NCBI GenBank assembly: GCA_030705945.1
Contig: JAUZPS010000365.1
Coordinates: 1-5,352, forward strand
DNA length: 5,352 nt
Origin: Bacillota bacterium
Lineage (GTDB): Bacteria; Bacillota; Clostridia; Acetivibrionales; DSM-2933
Reading direction: 5' to 3'
The position numbers were made by a program, and so were the translations under genes. This document shows positions 1 to 5,352 of this stretch, in pieces (within the stretch, counting starts at the first letter, position 1; each line of letters opens with the position of its first letter). The notes under the pieces are model-generated. The model worked only from the letters and a program-made list of their open reading frames with translations, was not told the origin of the DNA and made no database searches.

Positions 1-659
1 ATCTTCCTGGTAAATAACTTTAAAATTAAAAATGATGTTAATATTGTTATTGCGGCCAATATTAATCCATGAATTCGAAGGATAAGAAAAAACGCCGCTA
101 AGCAAAACACCAAACCTAAAACCATTTCTCTCCAACCACAAAAATCTATAAAAGATTTGCCAAGTCCATTTTCCCTTGCATAATTTGAGACAGAGGCCCC
201 AATTAGAGTAGCTGTCCGACCAGCCACGGGAAATAGTATTAAAGCCTTAAATATGTCACTCGCTCCAAGATTGGAAAGCGCCGCAAAATTCAGAAGAATC
301 ACCGAACATATGGCTAAGACGGCATTAGTGCCTACCCTGCTGTCTTTCATTATCTCCAGCATTCTTTCCCTAGGTCTGTTTGAAAATAACCCGTCGAAGG
401 TATCACCTAATCCATCTAAGTGCAGACCTCCTGTTAACAGAATGTATTCCACTACTATTAAGGCTGTTGTGATTAAAGGCGGAAATAAAATTATTAGAAA
501 ATGCCGCGTCAGCGCAATAATTCCACCGATAATAAGACCTATAACCGGAGCAAACATTAGTCCTTTTCCAAAATCCTCGCTACTTACTTCAAGGCTTACC
601 CTTATTGGTATTGCGGTAAGAAACTGAAGCATCAATATAAATCGCTTAAATAATATCAT
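1..659 (-). CDS. cobS: Cobalamin synthase (adenosylcobinamide-GDP ribazoletransferase), 3' end cut off by window
   Basis: CobS is an integral membrane enzyme that joins adenosylcobinamide-GDP to alpha-ribazole (or its phosphate), the last assembly step of adenosylcobalamin. I translated 219 codons from ATG at 659-657; the reading frame is still open at base 1. The family is usually about 250 residues, so roughly 30 C-terminal residues are missing because of the window edge, not through mutation. The family signature is clear: LTGGLHLDGLGDTFDGLFS at residues 76-94, with the aspartates of the DGxxDxxDG core (D82, D86, D89), followed by RERMLEIMKDSRVGTNAV at about 98-114. The N-terminal FLTAIP at 13-18 is also typical. 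Hydrophobic segments near 35-50, 55-76, 113-130, 138-158 and 180-218 fit a multi-pass membrane protein. It starts 31 bases after the cobU stop, behind a good AGGGGA site, so it is very probably co-transcribed with cobU. Confidence 0.95.
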   Translation of the reverse strand, partial: MILFKRFILMLQFLTAIPIRVSLEVSSEDFGKGLMFAPVIGLIIGGIIALTRHFLIILFPPLITTALIVVEYILLTGGLHLDGLGDTFDGLFSNRPRERMLEIMKDSRVGTNAVLAICSVILLNFAALSNLGASDIFKALILFPVAGRTATLIGASVSNYARENGLGKSFIDFCGWREMVLGLVFCLAAFFLILRIHGLILAAITILTSFLILKLFTRK

Positions 660-665
660 TTCTCG

Positions 666-671
666 TCCCCT
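666..671 (-). promoter_or_regulatory. Ribosome binding site of cobS
   Basis: AGGGGA read on the minus strand, 6 bases before the ATG at 659. It fixes the cobS start and lies in the short cobU-cobS gap. Confidence 0.7.
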
Positions 672-690
672 AGCAGTAAGTTGATATAAG

Positions 691-1248
691 CTATTTGATC
701 TTTACAGGTATTCCCGATACGCATAAATAGACCTCATCCGCCGCTTTAGCCAACAGTTGGTTTGCCTTTCCCGCTATATCACGGAAGGCTCTCCCGGATG
801 GAAATTCCGGCACCAATCCCATTCCCAGCTCATTTGTAACCATAATAAACGGTATACCAGAATCCTTTATTATTTCAAGAAGGCTATTTATCTCCCGATT
901 CACAGAATCCTCAATCTTAAGTACTTCGATCATGTTTATATTGTTCCAATCAAGACATTCCTCAAACATTATATTGGTTATCATTACAGTAATACAATCC
1001 AGCATGACCACTTCTTTGTCCTTCAGATGGGACCTCAGAATTTTATCAAAATCCCTGTATGCCTCCAGAGTATCCCATGATTGCGGCCTTTGCTCCTGAT
1101 GCTTTTTAATTCTATGTTTCATCTCATCATCAAAGGCATTTGCTGTGGCTATATATAAGACCTTATCACTAATACCTTTCACGATTTCTTCCGCAAAGGA
1201 ACTCTTACCGCTCCTTGCTCCTCCAGTAACAACCGTTAATTTTCCCAT
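691..1248 (-). CDS. cobU: Adenosylcobinamide kinase / adenosylcobinamide-phosphate guanylyltransferase
   Basis: CobU phosphorylates adenosylcobinamide and then transfers GMP from GTP to give adenosylcobinamide-GDP, the substrate of CobS encoded next. Numbering from ATG 1248, the 185-residue protein opens with GKLTVVTGGARSGKSSFAE, a P-loop at 9-16 (GGARSGKS). EMKHRIKKHQEQRP follows, with H50 at the position of the histidine that is guanylylated in the Salmonella enzyme. MLDCITVMITN around 82-92, TNELGMGLVPE around 138-148, and FRDIAGKANQLLA and GIPVKIK at the end are all family hallmarks. Length is normal. An in-frame ATG exists three codons upstream at 1257, but AAAGGCAGG directly abuts that codon and is spaced 9 bases from the ATG at 1248, which also gives the usual N-terminus. 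I therefore prefer 1248. The gene lies about 90 bases after cbiX. Confidence 0.95.
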   Translation of the reverse strand: MGKLTVVTGGARSGKSSFAEEIVKGISDKVLYIATANAFDDEMKHRIKKHQEQRPQSWDTLEAYRDFDKILRSHLKDKEVVMLDCITVMITNIMFEECLDWNNINMIEVLKIEDSVNREINSLLEIIKDSGIPFIMVTNELGMGLVPEFPSGRAFRDIAGKANQLLAKAADEVYLCVSGIPVKIK

Positions 1249-1257
1249 AGTATTCAT

Positions 1258-1266
1258 CCTGCCTTT
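1258..1266 (-). promoter_or_regulatory. Ribosome binding site deciding the cobU start
   Basis: AAAGGCAGG on the minus strand. It touches the upstream ATG (1257-1255) with no spacer, but stands 9 bases from the in-frame ATG at 1248-1246. The later ATG is therefore the more likely start. AAAGG alone would be 4 bases from the first ATG, so the choice is not certain. Confidence 0.55.
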
Positions 1267-1274
1267 AATTTTTT

Positions 1275-1345
1275 TAAGAGTGTTTCAAAAAACTCCCAGC
1301 ATACAAGTTTTCTTCTTTACACTGCAAAATTTTGACTTATGAAAC
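1275..1345. repeat. 64-base GTTTCA...TGAAAC element, copy 2 (cbiX-cobU junction)
   Basis: The core at 1282-1345 begins GTTTCAAAAAACTCC and ends TTATGAAAC, so its ends form a short inverted repeat. It is exactly as long as the element at 5027-5090. The two share the block TAAGRGYGTTTCAAAAAAYTCC (1275-1296 here) and the octamer CAAGTTTT (1304-1311 here), but the interior is otherwise different. A perfect palindrome CAAAATTTTG sits at 1325-1334. The left-hand inverted end overlaps the last codons and stop of cbiX (stop at 1339-1337). It occupies most of the gap before cobU. It could be a degenerate dispersed repeat, or a hairpin in the cobU leader. Two copies are too few to say which. Confidence 0.5.
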
Positions 1346-1702
1346 TATCGCGTTTATTCTGTCAACAATTATATCCGCAAGTTTATCATCGTCGCCGATG
1401 TGACTGCTCATCTTGATACTGACTTCTGGGAATTTTGCCTTGATTTCATTTATTTCATTTGGTATATCTTCTGTTACATGAACACCGTCAAAAATGAACA
1501 TGGGCACTATCTTGATATTTTTTGCCCCGTTGCGCGTAAGTTCCGCTATACCCATTTCTAAATTCTGCTCTGAAAACTGGAGAAACGCTGGAATAACCAA
1601 ACTTATGCCGGTCTTCTCTTTTACCTTTCTGACAAGTGAGTTTAAAATAACTTCTGTTTCCTGTCTCTTACTTCCATGAGCCAATATTAATACTCCATCC
1701 AT
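1337..1702 (-). CDS. cbiX: Sirohydrochlorin cobaltochelatase, short CbiX form
   Basis: This short chelatase inserts Co2+ into sirohydrochlorin, the committed step of the anaerobic, cobalt-early corrin route. At about 121 residues it is a single-domain enzyme of the CbiX(S) type, which acts as a homodimer, roughly half the length of two-domain CbiX or CbiK. The signature is GVLILAHGSKRQETE at the N-terminus, with the metal-binding histidine H9. PMFIFDGVHVTEDIP carries the second histidine, H75, and SHIGDDDKLADIIVDRI lies near the C-terminus. The frame extends three codons further to a GTG at 1711-1709. I prefer ATG 1702, because AGGAAG lies 10 bases upstream and because MDGVLILAHGS is a normal family start. 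AAAGG at 1725-1721 is 9 bases from the GTG, so that start remains possible. Iron chelation for siroheme by a related SirB-like enzyme is the alternative, but the B12 context argues for cobalt. Confidence 0.9.
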   Translation of the reverse strand: MDGVLILAHGSKRQETEVILNSLVRKVKEKTGISLVIPAFLQFSEQNLEMGIAELTRNGAKNIKIVPMFIFDGVHVTEDIPNEINEIKAKFPEVSIKMSSHIGDDDKLADIIVDRINAIVS

Positions 1703-1712
1703 GCGTATCACT

Positions 1713-1718
1713 CTTCCT
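1713..1718 (-). promoter_or_regulatory. Probable ribosome binding site of cbiX
   Basis: AGGAAG on the minus strand, 10 bases before ATG 1702 but only 1 base before the alternative GTG start at 1711. It supports the ATG start. A second candidate, AAAGG at 1721-1725, would serve the GTG. Confidence 0.45.
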
Positions 1719-1807
1719 AACCTTTATATTTTCTGTATTTTATCCATCCCAGAATTTCCTTATCACATTCATTAATTTACTCTGCAATATTTAGAATTAA
1801 TACTGCC

Positions 1808-2575
1808 TTAACCAATATTGCAATTAACAAAATCAATAACTTCCTTAATATCATTGAACTTTAATGTATAATCCAAGTCAGGCCGGTCGATTAAAATTAC
1901 CTGGATACCTAATTGAGCCGCTGCCTGAAGCTTCTCGACGGTTCCGCCTGTTTCGCCGCTTTCCTTAGTAACAATTACCGACGCTTTGCAATACTTAAGC
2001 GTCTCTATGTTCATTTGCTTGGAAAACGGCCCTTTCATTGCGATAATATTCCCTGGTCCTAGACCCGCTTCCTCACATTTTAAAAGCATTTTGCTCGTCG
2101 GTAATATCCTTGCAAAAACTCTGTTTTTAAAATCAGGTATTGCCTCAGTAAAGTAATGAATATTGTTGCTGCCTATTGTAAGAAGAATATTCCCCTTAAT
2201 TTCCGAGGCTATTTGGGCAGCTTCCTCAAAGTTCTTAGCTCTTATTACTCCGCGAGTATCCACAGAAATATCCCGACGTTCAAATCTTATGTACTTAATA
2301 TTTGCCATCTGGCACGCTTTCATCGCGTTAATCGACGCTTCCTTTGCATAAGGATGGGACGCGTCAATAACTAAATCCATTTTATGTTCACTAACAAAAT
2401 CAAGCATAGCAACTAAATCCATCTTACCTTGATAAACCTTAATCTTGCTATTTACTTCGGCTAACTCTTTTCCATACTCTGTAGTTACTGTTGCAAGGAC
2501 ATTAATGTCAGGCTTTGCAATTTCATTTATTATTTCAACCGCGTCTTTTGTTCCGGCCAATACCCATACTACCAT
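1808..2575 (-). CDS. cbiJ: Cobalt-precorrin-6A reductase (CbiJ/CobK family)
   Basis: The enzyme uses a reduced nicotinamide cofactor to reduce the macrocycle of (cobalt-)precorrin-6A, giving (cobalt-)precorrin-6B. The 255 residues match the family in length and motif order. VWVLAGTKDAVEI is at the N-terminus, VIDASHPYAKEASINA at about 69-84 and YIRFERR at 95-101. LLTIGSNNIHYF is at 131-142, FARILPTSKMLL at 154-165, KGPFS at 181-185 and TKESGETGGTVEKL at 203-216, followed by VILIDRP. The two folded halves common to this family are consistent with this order. Because cbiG and cbiX are in the same operon, the cobalt-containing substrate is more likely, hence CbiJ rather than the aerobic CobK. 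It begins 15 bases after the hemA stop. Its Shine-Dalgarno is weak (GCGGA, 6 bases before ATG, with GAGG further up over the hemA stop), so translation may depend on ribosomes leaving hemA. Confidence 0.94.
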   Translation of the reverse strand: MVVWVLAGTKDAVEIINEIAKPDINVLATVTTEYGKELAEVNSKIKVYQGKMDLVAMLDFVSEHKMDLVIDASHPYAKEASINAMKACQMANIKYIRFERRDISVDTRGVIRAKNFEEAAQIASEIKGNILLTIGSNNIHYFTEAIPDFKNRVFARILPTSKMLLKCEEAGLGPGNIIAMKGPFSKQMNIETLKYCKASVIVTKESGETGGTVEKLQAAAQLGIQVILIDRPDLDYTLKFNDIKEVIDFVNCNIG

Positions 2576-2590
2576 ATTAAATCCGCTGCC

Positions 2591-3850
2591 TCATTCTTTC
2601 ATAACTTCCCGTAAACATCTGAAATACGCCTTTATATCTTCTTTACAGTCATTCTCTTTTACAGAGTAAAGCAATTTGTTTAAAATTTCATTTGCTATAC
2701 CCGACATTGAATTTCTTATAAGTTCCTTGTCTTCTTCACTTGAGCTTTTCAATTTAGTCAGGGCATAATTTATCTTTTTAGTTACAATTTCATCAGTATA
2801 TTTCTGAACGTCTTTTACAATTGGCAGAACGTTTCTGAATTCATACCAATTTTCATACTCAATTATGTACTGATCAATAATTTCCTCAGCTTTTGACACT
2901 TCCAGAAGCCTTTTATCGAGATTCTTGTCCACTTCCAACTGCAAATCGTCAATATTGTAATATCCGACCCATGGAATTTCTTTTATTGCAAGATCGATAT
3001 CCCGTGGAACAGCCAGGTCAATAAAAATACGTTTCTTATTGTTTACCACAGACTTCTCTAGTAAATCCCTGGTTATGGTATAATGGGGGCTGGTGGTCGC
3101 GCTGATGATTATATCGCAATCGTCAATAACTGAATATCGCATGTTGTAGTCAAGCATCTCAACATTATCATACATTTCGTAATTATCTTCAATTTTCTTG
3201 TGATTCCTATAAGTTATATAAACTTTTTTCAATTCATCAGACATAAGGTTTTTAAAGGCTATTGACCCTATTTTACCGGCTCCGATAACTAAAGCGCGCT
3301 TTTTATTCATTTCTCCAGAAAATATTCTTTCGACAAGCTTAACAGCATTAGAGCCTATTGAGACTGAGTTTTTCGATATTTCTGTGAAGGTTTTAACTTT
3401 CTTTGCAGCGGTAACAGCATCTCTGAAAAGCGTGTTTAAAACGCTCTCGCTTGTACCATTCTCCAATGCGATTTCGTGAGCGTCCTTAACCTGACCTAAA
3501 ATCTGATCTTCCCCCAAAACCATTGAATCCAAACCGCCAGCAACCATGAACAAATGTTTTACAGCCTTTAAGCTGCTAAAAACATTAAAATATTTTTTTA
3601 AATAATAAATATCAAGTCCTTTAAGCTCGCATAATTTATTTTCAATAATACTGCTGTCAAAATGAGCAAAACTGGTATAAATATAGACCTCGGTTCTGTT
3701 GCAGGTTGAAAGCAGCGCGCATTCATTTACGCCCTTAAGTTTTGAAATTTCAACAACCGCATTTCTTTGTTCATCAATACTGAAATTAAGTTTTTCTCTT
3801 ATCTCTACAGGCGTTTGTCTGTAGTTCACTCCAATAACAAGTATGTTCAT
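2591..3850 (-). CDS. hemA: Glutamyl-tRNA reductase
   Basis: HemA reduces glutamyl-tRNA(Glu) with NADPH to glutamate-1-semialdehyde, the precursor of 5-aminolevulinate and so of every tetrapyrrole. The 419-residue protein has the full family layout. NILVIGVNYRQTPVEIREKL is at the N-terminus and LLSTCNRTEVYIY carries the nucleophile C50. FMVAGGLDSMVLGEDQILGQVKDA lies at 101-124, with H99 just before it. The NADPH-binding loop VIGAGKIG is at 188-195, VPRDID is at 281-286, and a helical dimerisation domain runs from about 310 to the end. Its ATG overlaps the cbiG stop as ATGA (3850-3847), a sign of translational coupling. A GAGGAG lies inside the cbiG end but 14 bases upstream, longer than ideal. 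Its place among corrin genes suggests that this copy supplies precursor mainly for cobalamin; whether another hemA exists cannot be seen here. Confidence 0.96.
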   Translation of the reverse strand: MNILVIGVNYRQTPVEIREKLNFSIDEQRNAVVEISKLKGVNECALLSTCNRTEVYIYTSFAHFDSSIIENKLCELKGLDIYYLKKYFNVFSSLKAVKHLFMVAGGLDSMVLGEDQILGQVKDAHEIALENGTSESVLNTLFRDAVTAAKKVKTFTEISKNSVSIGSNAVKLVERIFSGEMNKKRALVIGAGKIGSIAFKNLMSDELKKVYITYRNHKKIEDNYEMYDNVEMLDYNMRYSVIDDCDIIISATTSPHYTITRDLLEKSVVNNKKRIFIDLAVPRDIDLAIKEIPWVGYYNIDDLQLEVDKNLDKRLLEVSKAEEIIDQYIIEYENWYEFRNVLPIVKDVQKYTDEIVTKKINYALTKLKSSSEEDKELIRNSMSGIANEILNKLLYSVKENDCKEDIKAYFRCLREVMKE

Positions 3851-4992
3851 AGAGTATATTCATGCTCCTCTTTAGCAATTGCAAGTGTAATTCCTTTATA
3901 TATAGTCTTCTTACAAATAATCCGCCCGTTCATTTCTCCTTTGGTAGCTCCAAGTAATGCGCATGGTTCGGCTACGCATGATACGCTGGCGATCTTTTTA
4001 ACAAATTCCGAGCCTTCAAAATGGCTTTGTACCTTAACTATTTCATCCGGTCGGAAGATTTCAAGGTTTAGATTTAATTCATCGCGCAATTCAATAAGTC
4101 CAGCTTCATCCTTTTTTAAATCAATGGTGCATATACATTTAATAGAATGGATACTTCTATTACTCTTTTCCAGCAAATCAAACAACGCGCTCTTTATATC
4201 TTCTTTAGTCGTTCCCCGTTTGCAACCAATTCCAATAATCAAGTTCCTTGGTCTTATAAATAAAATTTTTTTCTCATTCTCATTAAAATGCAGTTCGTTA
4301 TTTAAAGAATTAAATCCTGCTTCATTTATAAGGTTTTTATCAGTAATTTTAATCAAATTTAAAACATCTGAAAAAACTACAATGGATTTAACCTCATTAA
4401 TTTTTTCATCGGATAAATTTGAAATAAGGATAATATTCTCAGGTATTTTGCCTTTTATTTTACAATCAGTAAATAGCCCAACTTTCCTTCCATTCACCAG
4501 ATCCGAACTTATATATTTTAAATTGCTTATATTTTCTATAACACAATTATTTTCTGTTGCAAATACATCAAAGGATATCACCTCATTCACATCAGTTGAA
4601 GTGGTGATAACAGGCGTCCCCCCGACTATTTCAGCTACCCTTGCGGCAAGTTTATTAGCTCCGCCTATATGACCTGAAAGCAGGCTTATTACATGCTTTC
4701 CTTTTTCATCCATAACTAAGACTGCCGGATCTGAAGTTTTGGACTTTATAAGAGGCGCCAAGGTCCTTACAACAATACCGCACGCCATTATAAACACTAG
4801 GGCCTCATATTGATTAAATATCTTGCCTGCAACAATATGTAACGGACCTTCAAAGTATATAACATCTTTATTCAGACAGTCCATAACCCCAGAAAACTCT
4901 TCCTTAACATAAACTGCCGCGTCAAGCTTTGGAGCCAATCTTAACGCAGTCTGAGTCCCATTTCGGGTCAATGCTATTATAGCTGTTTTCAT
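3847..4992 (-). CDS. cbiG: Cobalt-precorrin-5A hydrolase
   Basis: CbiG opens the delta-lactone of cobalt-precorrin-5A and releases the extruded two-carbon fragment as acetaldehyde, completing ring contraction in the anaerobic B12 route. Its presence marks that route. The 381 residues show three parts. The N-terminal domain (about 1-135) has GIVVRTLAPLIKSKTSDPAV at 72-91, SLLSGHIGGANKLA at 103-116 and TSTDVNEV at 131-138. A poorly conserved middle runs over about 140-245. The C-terminal domain (about 250-375) has IIGIGCKRGTTKEDI at 252-266, FRPDEIVKVQSHF at 313-325 and SVSCVAEPCALLGA at 336-349. The length and order are normal, and it is not fused to a methyltransferase such as CbiH or CbiF, as happens in some species. 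ATG 4992 has AGGAG 10 bases upstream. It is the first gene after a 247-base gap, so it may head this transcript. Confidence 0.95.
   Translation of the reverse strand: MKTAIIALTRNGTQTALRLAPKLDAAVYVKEEFSGVMDCLNKDVIYFEGPLHIVAGKIFNQYEALVFIMACGIVVRTLAPLIKSKTSDPAVLVMDEKGKHVISLLSGHIGGANKLAARVAEIVGGTPVITTSTDVNEVISFDVFATENNCVIENISNLKYISSDLVNGRKVGLFTDCKIKGKIPENIILISNLSDEKINEVKSIVVFSDVLNLIKITDKNLINEAGFNSLNNELHFNENEKKILFIRPRNLIIGIGCKRGTTKEDIKSALFDLLEKSNRSIHSIKCICTIDLKKDEAGLIELRDELNLNLEIFRPDEIVKVQSHFEGSEFVKKIASVSCVAEPCALLGATKGEMNGRIICKKTIYKGITLAIAKEEHEYTL
3865..3870 (-). promoter_or_regulatory. Candidate ribosome binding site of hemA inside cbiG
   Basis: GAGGAG on the minus strand, coding for the EE pair near the CbiG C-terminus. 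It lies 14 bases before the hemA ATG, longer than the usual 5-10, so re-initiation across the ATGA overlap may matter more than direct ribosome loading. Confidence 0.4.
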
Positions 4993-5002
4993 TCTTTACG
5001 TG

Positions 5003-5007
5003 CTCCT
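5003..5007 (-). promoter_or_regulatory. Ribosome binding site of cbiG
   Basis: AGGAG on the minus strand, 10 bases before the ATG at 4992. It supports this start over downstream alternatives. Confidence 0.65.
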
Positions 5008-5019
5008 GACCTCGTTAAG

Positions 5020-5091
5020 TAAGGGCGTTTCAAAAAATTCCTTGTTCAAGTTTTGTATGATGAAAACTCATTATATCAAGTTTTTGAAACG
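5020..5091. repeat. 64-base GTTTCA...TGAAAC inverted-repeat element, copy 1 (cbiG leader)
   Basis: The core at 5027-5090 begins GTTTCAAAAAATTCCTTG and ends CAAGTTTTTGAAAC. The two ends pair over about 15 bases with a small bulge, and with the flanking C/G the stem is CGTTTC/GAAACG. It has the same length and the same right-hand block (TAAGRGYGTTTCAAAAAAYTCC, here 5020-5041) as the element at 1275-1345. CAAGTTTT occurs twice inside it. The element ends about 35 bases before the cbiG ATG and contains a candidate -10 box. It may be a dispersed repeat copy or a leader hairpin. Confidence 0.55.
5070..5078 (-). promoter_or_regulatory. Candidate extended -10 promoter for the cbiG operon
   Basis: Read on the minus strand this is TGATATAAT: a perfect TATAAT at 5075-5070 preceded by TGn, the extended -10 pattern. 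I see no good -35 hexamer at 16-18 bases; the sequence there is near AACTGG. Initiation would fall near 5063, giving a leader of about 70 bases. TATAAT occurs easily in AT-rich DNA, so this is a candidate only. Confidence 0.4.
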
Positions 5092-5116
5092 ACCAGTTGC
5101 TAAGTTTTTTTGATAC

Positions 5117-5221
5117 TATATATAAAGCAATTAATCTTTTACATTTGCCTATCGCAAAATAACTTTAAAGCGTTCGTTATTTTGCTCCGTCAAATGTAAG
5201 ATTAATAGTGCTTTTTATATA
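5117..5221. repeat. Long imperfect palindrome, about 105 bases, between genes
   Basis: The left arm (5117-5163) contains TATATAAAGC, ATTAATC, ACATTTG and CAAAATAAC. The right arm (5176-5221) has the reverse complements GTTATTTTG, CAAATGT, GATTAAT and GCTTTTTATATA in mirrored order. The arms enclose a 12-base loop (5164-5175). An internal bulge, CCTATCG against CTCCGT, separates the inner 9-base stem from the outer one, and small 1-2 base gaps occur further out. As RNA it would fold into one long hairpin on either strand. It starts about 19 bases after the stop of the unrecognised gene. No clear T-tract follows it in the minus direction, so it is not a typical intrinsic terminator, although it could still act on transcript ends. 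Its form suggests a palindromic repeat or MITE-like element. Confidence 0.7.
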
Positions 5222-5239
5222 CCTAAATAAAACATCATC

Positions 5240-5352
5240 TTACTTTTTCAATTCATGTATAATCTCTTTTGCTTTATCATCCATCGATAAAAGTACATTA
5301 TATTCATTAAATACAACCGTTCCAACATCAATTTTATTAAATACATACTCAC
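5240..5352 (-). CDS. 3' end of an unrecognised protein-coding gene
   Basis: An open frame enters from the right edge and ends with TAA at 5242-5240. The visible 36 residues begin EYVFNKIDVGTVVFNEYNVL and end with KEIIHELKK. They combine a hydrophobic, probably beta-rich stretch with a charged C-terminal helix, which looks like the natural end of a soluble domain. I do not recognise the family, and the fragment is too short for a functional call. It is on the same strand as the B12 genes but separated from cbiG by 247 bases and a long palindrome, so it may belong to a different transcript. The frame could in principle be chance, but its clean codon pattern and strand agreement make a real gene more likely. 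Confidence 0.55.
   Translation of the reverse strand, partial: EYVFNKIDVGTVVFNEYNVLLSMDDKAKEIIHELKK

Larger units (their letters stand above)
4993..5239. other. Non-coding region between the unrecognised gene and cbiG
   Basis: In order of minus-strand transcription this gap holds the long palindrome, a 25-base spacer with a T-run (A-run on the minus strand), the 64-base inverted-repeat element with a candidate -10 box, and the cbiG ribosome binding site. I see no open reading frame of note and no tRNA. I could not find a cobalamin-riboswitch B12 box in it. Confidence 0.7.

Noticed and set aside
253..627. 124-codon open frame on the plus strand
   Set aside because: It is antisense to cobS, whose conserved LDGLGDTFDG motif is read on the other strand. 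No family features or plausible start context.
1..659. Truncation of cobS as a pseudogene
   Set aside because: The frame is intact to the window edge with all conserved motifs; the missing end is simply outside the window.
757..1080. 107-codon open frame on the plus strand
   Set aside because: It is antisense to cobU and has no recognisable domain.
1712..1807. Possible internal promoter between cbiJ and cbiX
   Set aside because: A TAAAAT-like -10 is present, but the hexamer 17 bases upstream is poor. Such matches are common in AT-rich gaps, and the gene order favours read-through.
3767..4672. 301-codon open frame on the plus strand
   Set aside because: It lies opposite the well-supported hemA and cbiG genes and has no recognisable motifs. 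It is low-complexity in Ser, Phe, Ile and Leu, as expected from the antisense of AT-rich coding DNA.
5092..5110. AGCAACTGG on the minus strand as a possible B12 box
   Set aside because: It only loosely resembles the riboswitch core motif, and I see none of the surrounding conserved paired elements.
5117..5221. Palindrome as a CRISPR repeat or tRNA-like structure
   Set aside because: There is one copy only, with no regularly spaced repeats, no spacer pattern and no cloverleaf features.

Overview
The window is AT-rich DNA with strong purine-rich Shine-Dalgarno sites, and every recognisable gene is on the minus strand. It holds part of an anaerobic (cobalt-early) adenosylcobalamin biosynthesis operon. 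Protein sequences, codon use and gene content suggest a low-GC anaerobic Firmicute of the Clostridium type. This is inferred from style and pathway; no species can be named from the sequence alone.

In the direction of transcription (right to left) the layout is as follows. At 5352-5240 is the 3' end of an unrecognised gene. A 247-base non-coding gap (5239-4993) contains a long imperfect palindrome and a second, 64-base inverted-repeat element that carries a candidate extended -10 promoter. Then come cbiG (cobalt-precorrin-5A hydrolase), hemA (glutamyl-tRNA reductase, overlapping cbiG by 4 bases), cbiJ/cobK (cobalt-precorrin-6A reductase), a short cbiX (sirohydrochlorin cobaltochelatase), cobU (cobinamide kinase/guanylyltransferase) and cobS (cobalamin synthase), which runs off the left edge.

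The six genes cover separated steps of one route. HemA makes the precursor of 5-aminolevulinate, CbiX inserts cobalt into sirohydrochlorin, CbiG opens the ring lactone after ring contraction, and CbiJ reduces the macrocycle. CobU and CobS activate cobinamide and join it to the lower-ligand nucleoside. The methyltransferases, CbiD, CbiC, CbiA, CbiP, CobD and CobT needed for a full pathway are not in this window and must lie elsewhere.

The coding content is ordinary for a clostridial B12 locus. The less explained material is non-coding: the roughly 100-base palindrome upstream of cbiG, and two 64-base GTTTCA...TGAAAC elements lying just upstream of cbiG and cobU, which look like copies of a dispersed repeat or a shared leader element. 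I found no convincing new system of genes.
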